Below are positions 61,094-64,000 of a stretch of 64,000 nt of DNA, one piece after another. This DNA comes from Marchantia polymorpha subsp. ruderalis (Eukaryota; Streptophyta; Marchantiopsida; Marchantiales; Marchantiaceae), in NCBI GenBank assembly GCA_037833965.1, contig AP031352.1, positions 10,148,501-10,212,500 of the forward strand, in the 5' to 3' direction. The translations under genes were made by a program, and so were the position numbers. Under the pieces are notes generated by a model that ran no database searches, was not told the origin of the DNA, and worked only from the letters and a program-made list of their open reading frames with translations. Positions within the stretch are counted from its first letter, which is position 1; every line of letters starts with the position of its first letter.

Positions 61094-62479
61094 CGCCTGT
61101 GCACAGGCGACGTAGGGTTAGGGAAGGCGCGAAGTCCGCCTACGCACAGGCGAACGCCTGTGCACAGGCACTTCGGCGTCGGCGGAAAATCCGCCTTGGG
61201 CCCTAGAAATGCGCCTTGTGAGGTAGAAAGTGTACGGCGCCTTCCGCGCCAGCGCGGCGCCACGTACGGCCGCCAGAGTAATCCCATCGGTACGGACCGT
61301 GCGGACGGCACGGGTGGATGCGCTCTTGGACGGACGGAGTTGCGGCGGCGGAAGCGCCGATGGAGAGACAAGGAACGGACAGACTGGGCGGAGACGGCTG
61401 ACCACGGTCAACGCCTTCCGCGCCAGCGCAGCGCCGCGGACGGAATTCGCCTGCGCACAGGCGAACGCCTGTGCACAGGAGGATGTTCAAGTTCCGCACC
61501 AGCGGAGGATCCGCCGAGGCCCCTGCCTGCGCACAGGCAGGAGTTGAATTTTTGTCCGACATGCGGACGCACGCGTCAAGGCAGAAGGAGATTGGCCGAG
61601 GGGCGGTACGAACAAGTGTACCGCGCAAGGCGGAAAACTCGCCTTCGGCGCTACGCCCCCATGTCCGGAGGGTGACACGCTCGCGGAGTTCAAATCCGCC
61701 AATTCGAGCGTGAGAGTTTAATCGACGACGGCGGAGCGTGAAGCCGCGCGTGAGAGCGAAGACCGTTCCAGCGTACAGCCGGCGCGGCCATCAAGTGAGA
61801 CGTTCTTCACGACCAAGAGCCGACCATGACCTTCGACCGGGCGGCGGAGAGCGTCCCATTCTTGAATTCGCGATTCCAATCTCTTGTGCGCGCTGCGCGC
61901 ATCCATCTGCTGGCTGCGGACCATTCTCGACGTCGTCACACAGGAGATTTCTTGCTTGTGGTACCCCACTTTTGGCAATTTTGAGGAAATTAAAACATTT
62001 TTGGAAAACTGTACCCCGGCAGCATTGTAAATAGCCTTCGGTACATCAAAACAGAGTGAATCCGGAAGATCGCGGGGATTCTCGAGGGATCTTGTAGAAT
62101 CTGGGATTTGGGGTGCAGTAGTAAGGTCTGGCACCACCCTCCCTGCGAGCTCCGCAGTTAGGATCTCTACGGCGCAAGGCGCAAAACCCGCCTTCGGAGG
62201 TTGCGTCCGCGGCTGTAGGGAAACCCTCGTAATTAGGTAACCCTCGGGCGCCTTGACCAAGTTAGGATCCCGTTGGAAAGAGCTCGACGCGCTGATTCCA
62301 ACGAGCCCAAGAACGCTTGGAACGGACGAGGACTTAGGGAGTTATCGCTACTGGAAGAAACGGAGGCGGTCGCCTGCGGCGGAAGGAGTTCGCCACCGGC
62401 GCGAATTCCGCCTGCGCGGAAGGGGGATTCAAGTTTTGTCCTATGCGCGGACGAAGGCGTTCGCCTGTGCACAGGCGAA
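61094..62479. repeat. CGCCTGTGCACAGGCG palindromes in the E4 leader
   Basis: A perfect 16-bp palindrome at 61094-61109 and again near 62462-62477. Many half copies (GCCTGTGCACAGG, GCGCACAGGCG) lie at 61140-61170, 61450-61480, 61520-61540 and in the second leader copy. They are absent from the E1/E2 leaders, which use GCCGAAGGCG instead. Confidence 0.8.
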
Positions 62480-63316
62480 GTAGGGTTAGGGAAGGCGCGA
62501 AGTCCGCCTACGCACAGGCGTTCGCCTGTGCACAGGCACTTCGGCGTCGGCGGGAAATCCGCCTTGGGCCCTAGAAATGCGCCTTGTGAGGTAGAAAGTG
62601 TACGGTGCCTTCCGCGCCAGCGCAGCGCAGCGTACGTCGGAAGAGCCGCCAGAGTAATCCAATAGGTACGGACCGTGCGGACGGCACGGGTGGATGCGCT
62701 CTTGGACGGACGGAGTTGCGGCGGCGGAAGCGCCGACGAAGAGACAAGGAACGGACAGACTGGACGGAGACGGCTGACCACGGTCAACGCCTTCCGCGCC
62801 AGCGCAGCGCCGCGGACGGAATTCGCCTGCGCACAGGAGAACGCCTGTGCACAGGAGAATGTTCAAGTTCCGCGCCGGCGGAGAATCCGCCGAGGCCCCT
62901 TGCCTGCGCACAGGCAGGAGTTGAATTTTTGTCCGACATGCGGACGCACGCGTCAAGGCAGAAGGAGATTGGCCGAGGGGCGGTACGAACAAGTGTACCG
63001 CGCAAGGCGGAAAACTCGCCTTCGGCGCTACGCCCCCATGTCCGGAGGGTGACACGCTCGCGGAGTTCAAATCCGCCAATTCGAGCGTGAGAGTTTAATC
63101 GACGACGGCGGAGCGTGAAGCCGCGCGTGAGAGCGAAGACCGTTCCAGCGTACAGCCGGCGCGGCCATCAAGTGAGACGTTCTTCACGACCAAGAGACGA
63201 CCATGACCTTCGACCGGGCGGCGGAGAGTGTCCCATTCTTGAATTCGCGATTCCAATCTCTTGTGCGCGCTGCGCGCATCCATCTGCTGGCTGCGGACCA
63301 TTCTCGTCGTCGTCGC
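61957..63316 (+). repeat. Second copy of the E4 first 1.37 kb
   Basis: It begins with the same TGTGGTACCCCAC terminus as 60589 and matches 60589-61956 nearly throughout, with scattered substitutions and small indels. After it the sequence goes on into the ORF. Because it starts exactly at the element terminus, it is either a nested insertion of a sister element (target TTGCT expected) or a duplication of the leader. Confidence 0.85.
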
Positions 63317-63424
63317 ACAGGAGATTTCTTGTTGATTGAGGGAGAAGTGAGTGCGCGTGATTTGGAATTAAGAGCGATTAGAGTTTGCCGAGAGAGAAAG
63401 AAACGCGGACAGTGCGGAAGTAGA

Positions 63425-64000
63425 ATGAGCGGGCGAGCGAACCCCAGGAACGCAATGACGAGACCGAGCAGATTGCGGATGGTGCCACTTCGCCTGCCGC
63501 AGAACGGGCTGCGCGCTTTCGAAGAGCGCTTAATAGCAAGAAAGCTCGATTTCTTGCTATGGGGATGGAATTACATCTGCGCGAATATGGTGCGCGAGTG
63601 GCTAGAGCCACAGGGACCACCCTCGCGCGGATTGCGTCCGCATGTTGACCGGTGGACAGTCCAAGATTGGGCGCAGGCGTTGGGAAGATGTGCTGGCATG
63701 CCAGGGCATCTCCTTTTCGACAGCGAGAGCATCAAGGTGACCAAGCAAGAAGAAGCGCAATTTGTGGAGCTGTTCAAGACCGGGAGGTCTACCAAGAATG
63801 GGTACAGGACCCGTGATTACAAAGATCGATTTCGCCGGACTTTGTCCGCGGCGCTGATGCAATTACTGCAGCCGCACCGCGCCTGCTACATCACATTGTG
63901 GCAGGTCTCTTTTGTGGAGTGCGTCATCGAGGGAACTCCAATTCACTGGACGAGCATCCTGCACAGGGTGATGCGACAGCACGCGTTTGAGGAGAAGGGG
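63425..64000 (+). CDS. E4 ORF, N-terminal 192 codons, runs off the window
   Basis: The ATG at 63425 opens a frame that stays open to the window edge. An internal Met (M-T-R-P-S-R-L-R) aligns with the start used in E1-E3. The conserved domain is complete so far: [56 protein letters not shown]. It is more like E3 than E1/E2. The linker and coiled coil would follow outside the window. Whether it is intact cannot be judged. Confidence 0.78.
   Translation, partial: MSGRANPRNAMTRPSRLRMVPLRLPQNGLRAFEERLIARKLDFLLWGWNYICANMVREWLEPQGPPSRGLRPHVDRWTVQDWAQALGRCAGMPGHLLFDSESIKVTKQEEAQFVELFKTGRSTKNGYRTRDYKDRFRRTLSAALMQLLQPHRACYITLWQVSFVECVIEGTPIHWTSILHRVMRQHAFEEKG

Larger units (their letters stand above)
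60589..64000 (+). mobile_element. E-family element E4, right end outside the window
   Basis: It starts TGTGGTACCCCAC, right after GGTAC (60584-60588, the presumed target duplication), inside exon 2 of X1. X2 and X4 show the uninterrupted site ('gagggtacagcct'). The leader is about 1.37 kb and is present twice (60589-61956 and 61957-63316). Then the family ORF starts. The 3' end, second duplication and TATA region are not in the window. It is more diverged from E1/E2 than they are from each other and closer to E3 in protein. Confidence 0.85.

Noticed and set aside
60905-63090. Many long ORFs on both strands in 60.9-63.1 kb
   Set aside because: High GC content and palindromic micro-repeats lengthen frames. 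They differ between the two leader copies and no known domain is seen.
1-64000. tRNA genes
   Set aside because: I looked for cloverleaf-type A and B boxes and found none that I could support by eye. A tRNA search program would be decisive.

Overview
This window looks like nuclear DNA of a land plant. The evidence is decayed copies of the plant-type RNA polymerase I second-largest subunit, a multi-exon acid-lipase family with short GT-AG introns (about 115-195 bp), a 26S/ITS2 rDNA scrap, and dense nested transposable elements in AT-rich spacers. A seedless plant such as a lycophyte is my guess from the short introns and lipase type; the sequence does not prove it.

Layout. 1-4.47 kb: AT-rich DNA, then about 1-kb repeats in three partial copies, the last split by a 4.8-kb element (E3, 4474-9289, minus). 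9.3-11.1 kb: AT-rich. 11.15-19.55 kb: an old LINE (endonuclease, reverse transcriptase, Cys/His tail) split inside its RT by a second 4.87-kb element (E1, 13185-18056, plus). 19.6-24.1 kb: AT-rich, no gene seen. From 24.4 kb to the right end lies an array of four related lipase loci, all on the minus strand (X4 24.4-25.3, X3 32.5-34.3, X2 39.8-47.8, X1 57.7-60.6 kb). They share upstream and downstream flanks, and two of them have a decayed RNA polymerase I subunit copy next to them. Only X2 has all eight exons with consistent splice phases. A third 4.87-kb element (E2, 40638-45506) lies in its intron 5, ending 21 bp before an exon. X1 is cut in exon 2 by a fourth element (E4, from 60589), which itself holds a second copy of its own first 1.37 kb.

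The most interesting content is the E family. Its members are about 4.85 kb, begin TGTGG and end TTACA, and make 5-bp target duplications (GCTAT, CAGTA, TGCTC). They have no long terminal repeats of their own and no recognisable transposase, integrase or reverse transcriptase. Each carries one long ORF of about 850 codons: a conserved N-terminal domain, a basic low-complexity linker and a long C-terminal coiled coil. A conserved TATA box lies after the ORF, about 0.9 kb from the 3' end. I see two readings: giant solo LTRs with a gene inside U3, or a new class of integrase-mobilised single-gene element. Paralogous empty sites inside this same window give direct insertion proof for E2 and E3, and reading-frame restoration does so for E1.

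Working genes are few. X2 could encode a 712-residue secreted lipase-like protein with an extensin-like insert. The E1/E2 ORFs are nearly intact. Almost everything else is decayed repeats and pseudogenes.
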